Shown here piece after piece: positions 49,404 to 51,497 of a DNA stretch of 51,497 nt. The notes beneath the pieces are model-generated. The model ran no database searches. It saw nothing but the letters and a program-made list of their open reading frames with translations, and was not told the DNA's origin. Position 1 is the stretch's first letter. Each line of letters opens with the position of its first letter. This DNA comes from an uncultured Ignavibacteria bacterium (GTDB taxonomy: Bacteria; Bacteroidota; Ignavibacteria; Tepidaquicellales; OLB5). A program made the position numbers and the translations under genes. Where the stretch lies: contig CALMYL010000003.1 in assembly GCA_937873695.1 (NCBI GenBank), positions 1-51,497 on the forward strand. Direction: 5' to 3'.

Positions 49404-50891
49404 ATGGGTAAAAGTAATTTAGCATTAATTTTAAAAACATTCACAAAGATGGAATTAAAGGAATTCCACGATTTTGTGAACTCCCCCTTTTTCAATAAGA
49501 ATAAAAAGGCGGTAAAACTGTTTAACTACTTAAGCAAAGGGCAAACGGATTTTGAACCCCTCCCTGAAACAAAAAAGAAACTTTACAGGCGAATTTACGG
49601 GAACAAGAGATACAATGATTCTACATACAGAGTCCTTATTTACACCCTGACATCACTAGCCAAAGAATACATTACTATCAAGCAGTTTCGCGGAAATAAA
49701 TTACTTTGTAATTCAGAATTAAACGCTGCGTTATATACCAGAAAAATTTACAATTTGCTGGGAAAAAACCTTAACTATATAATGACTGAGCTGAATAGTA
49801 CTTACGAAAAAGATGATGGATATTACTTTTTTTTATATAATACTTTACATTTAAAGAATAACCTTCAATATACAAACAGGTATTTCAAGAATGCAAACCG
49901 GCCGCTTGATGAAAATTCGTTATCTGAATCAATGGATGCTTTGATGCAGTTTTTTCTTGTGATTTCACTCAGATATTACAGACAACTGCTGTTTTACAAA
50001 AAGGGTATAAAAATTAATCTGAGTTACAAATTCATAGAGAAAGTATTTGGGATATTAAAAGAACTGAATATTGCTTTCCCTGAAAACCTGCACTATAATC
50101 TGTATTTAAATGAAGCCTTGTTATTGAGTGAAAATAGGATTGAAAATTACAATAAGATAAAGGAGATCCTATTTGAAGATAAGTATGAGATCAAAAGAGC
50201 AAACAAATGTGACTCTGTAAGCATATTATTTTCCTTTATAGGTTCCAATATTTTCAATGGAAACTATAGTTTCTACAAGGATGCACAGGAAATATATCTG
50301 TTTGCGCTGGAGAATAATTTGCTTACCAGAGATGAGATTGACAGCAATATAGAGATCTTTACATATTTTTTTGCATTAAGGGCTGCGTTTTACAATAAGG
50401 ATTTCAGTTACGCAGAATATATTCACAAAACCACTGTGAATAAGCTCTTTCCGGGATACCGTGAATTTGCCGACAAGTTTGTAAGATCGTGGATTGAATT
50501 TGAAAAAGGCAATTTCAGTGATGCATACAAATTTCTTGGTAAAATAAAAAATCCGGAGCATGTTCATTTAAAACCCTACTTCAGGAATCATCTGCTAAAA
50601 TGTCTGTTTGAGCTCGGAATGTATGACGCTGCAGCATTCCGGATCGATTCCTACAGGCACATGCTTAGAAAATTAAGAAAATATTACTCTGAAAACTCGC
50701 TGATAAGGCATTCGAATTTCCTGAAATGCTGCTCTATGCTTCTGAAAATCATAGACAGAAAAAAGACCACATCATTGAATGAATTGCAGTATTTTCTTAA
50801 TGCGGAAATGAATATATGGGACAGGCCATGGCTTCTGGAAAAAGCTGCCCGGCTTGAAGAAGAGCTAAATAAAAAAGGCGCCCATAAATGA
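49404..50891 (+). CDS. large helical protein of unknown function
   Basis: 495 residues, no signal peptide or membrane helix. Rich in Lys, Asn, Tyr and Leu, and predicted all-helical with irregular TPR-like pairs (FADKFVRSWIEFEKGNFSDA, LLKCLFELGMYDAAAFRID). The N-terminal block LILKTFTKMELKEFHDFVNS followed by PFFNKNKKAVKLF looks like a conserved helical cap. I do not recognise a family; it may be a lineage-specific cytoplasmic scaffold. It is divergent from the S74 fibre gene across a 230-base gap. Its stop is inside a terminator hairpin. Confidence 0.65.
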   Translation: MGKSNLALILKTFTKMELKEFHDFVNSPFFNKNKKAVKLFNYLSKGQTDFEPLPETKKKLYRRIYGNKRYNDSTYRVLIYTLTSLAKEYITIKQFRGNKLLCNSELNAALYTRKIYNLLGKNLNYIMTELNSTYEKDDGYYFFLYNTLHLKNNLQYTNRYFKNANRPLDENSLSESMDALMQFFLVISLRYYRQLLFYKKGIKINLSYKFIEKVFGILKELNIAFPENLHYNLYLNEALLLSENRIENYNKIKEILFEDKYEIKRANKCDSVSILFSFIGSNIFNGNYSFYKDAQEIYLFALENNLLTRDEIDSNIEIFTYFFALRAAFYNKDFSYAEYIHKTTVNKLFPGYREFADKFVRSWIEFEKGNFSDAYKFLGKIKNPEHVHLKPYFRNHLLKCLFELGMYDAAAFRIDSYRHMLRKLRKYYSENSLIRHSNFLKCCSMLLKIIDRKKTTSLNELQYFLNAEMNIWDRPWLLEKAARLEEELNKKGAHK

Positions 50892-50897
50892 GCGCCT
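50876..50897 (-). terminator. terminator of hppA overlapping the end of the convergent gene
   Basis: AGGCGC-CCATAAATGA-GCGCCT with AAAAAA on the left (U-run on the minus strand), 27 bases past the hppA stop. The TGA of the plus-strand gene (50889-50891) falls in the loop. Confidence 0.65.
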
Positions 50898-50923
50898 GTG
50901 ATCAATTTTATTTTTTCTGATTC

Positions 50924-51497
50924 TTAAGCCCTGCCTGTTATCCTCATTTTGTAGAATGAACGCCATACAAAGTATATAGCCACAAGGAAAAATATTCCGC
51001 CAACATACGGCGCTGTCGCGCGGAATGACTCTGATATTGCCATTTCCATTGCAAGCAGCCCGAAGAGCGTTGTGAACTTAATGATCGGGTTCAGCGCAAC
51101 TGATGATGTATCCTTGAACGGATCGCCGACAGTATCGCCGACAACCGTTGCATCGTGAAGCGGGGTGTTCTTTTCTTTCAGGTCAACTTCAACCACTTTT
51201 TTGGCGTTATCCCATGCGCCGCCGGCATTAGCCATGAACATTGCCTGGAATAAACCGAATACCGCTATTGATATCAGGAAGCTGATGAAAAACGATACAG
51301 GTTCATTTGTCTTGCCCGGCGCTGAAAAGAACGCAAAAGCAAGAGCGAATGAAAATATCGCGATAAATATGTTGAACATACCTGTCTGCGCGTACTGTGT
51401 ACATATCTTAACAACTTCTTTTGATTTTTCTGTCGATGCGCTCATGCTTGCGTTTTCATCAAGATTGATATTCTTCTTGATATACTCAACTGCCCTG
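50924..51497 (-). CDS. hppA: membrane-bound pyrophosphatase, C-terminal part
   Basis: The C-terminal 190 residues of an ion-pumping membrane pyrophosphatase; the rest lies beyond the right edge. Conserved block GGAWDNAKKVVE, then HDATVVGDTVGDPFKDTSS, supplies the last pyrophosphate/Mg ligands, followed by two transmembrane helices. The enzyme couples PPi hydrolysis to H+ or Na+ export. Residues that distinguish K+ dependence and ion type are outside the window. The reading frame continues to the edge upstream of an internal Met at 51445, so that Met is not the start. PPi made by ppdK could feed it. Confidence 0.93.
   Translation of the reverse strand, partial: RAVEYIKKNINLDENASMSASTEKSKEVVKICTQYAQTGMFNIFIAIFSFALAFAFFSAPGKTNEPVSFFISFLISIAVFGLFQAMFMANAGGAWDNAKKVVEVDLKEKNTPLHDATVVGDTVGDPFKDTSSVALNPIIKFTTLFGLLAMEMAISESFRATAPYVGGIFFLVAIYFVWRSFYKMRITGRA

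Noticed and set aside
1-51497. tRNA, rRNA or riboswitch genes
   Set aside because: I looked for TPsiC-like words, rRNA landmarks and common riboswitch cores and saw none; a covariance-model scan would be decisive.

Overview
The window looks like a chromosome segment of a free-living member of the Bacteroidota/Ignavibacteria (Chlorobi-side) group. Nine predicted secreted proteins end in a type IX secretion (Por) sorting domain with the NYPNPFNP signature typical of Ignavibacteria. There are also two TonB-dependent receptors with carboxypeptidase-regulatory N-domains, many outer-membrane barrels, TAnnTTTG promoter-like boxes and frequent TTG starts. I saw no phage, transposase, CRISPR array, rRNA or tRNA gene.

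Layout. 1-3.4 kb: a DprE1/DprE2-like oxidoreductase pair and a deoxyhypusine-synthase-like enzyme. 3.4-8.5 kb: a small cytochrome c, two outer-membrane barrels, a DUF218 membrane protein, NusB and a UMF1-type MFS transporter. 8.6-16 kb: a secreted beta-helix protein beside a TonB receptor, then a minus-strand run of endonuclease III, a GT9 glycosyltransferase and a periplasmic thioredoxin-like protein. 16.2-30.3 kb: a secretion island with an HhH-domain barrel protein, three tandem Omp28-like proteins plus a fourth distant one, two beta-propeller proteins and an M6-like metalloprotease; all but the barrel carry sorting tails. 30.4-38.8 kb: a CARDB-like protein, a CASTOR/POLLUX-type ion channel, an aldo/keto reductase with an inserted helical domain, an OB-fold lipoprotein, pyruvate phosphate dikinase with a histone-like tail, and a PTS IIA protein. 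38.9-44.1 kb: a HEAT-repeat AlkD-like protein, small envelope proteins and a second TonB receptor. 44.1-46.6 kb: an unusual operon of three paralogous six-helix membrane proteins followed by a winged-helix regulator and a 2TM protein. 46.8-51.5 kb: a sorting-tail protein overlapping a tail-fibre/S74 autoprocessing protein, a large uncharacterised protein, and the C-terminal part of a membrane pyrophosphatase cut by the window edge.

The most unusual layer is the non-coding one. Intergenic gaps are packed with palindromic repeats of several families: a 143-bp four-hairpin composite present twice, a REPIN-like pair of GGAG/GGAC-type hairpins, exact 42-bp tandem units that begin over the stop codon of a sorting-domain gene, a family of triloop mini-hairpins, and a three-hairpin palindrome inserted in frame inside a sorting domain. 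These point to active small-hairpin mobilisation in this genome. The best candidate for an undescribed protein system is the three-paralogue membrane operon with its regulator and the heptamer repeat just downstream.
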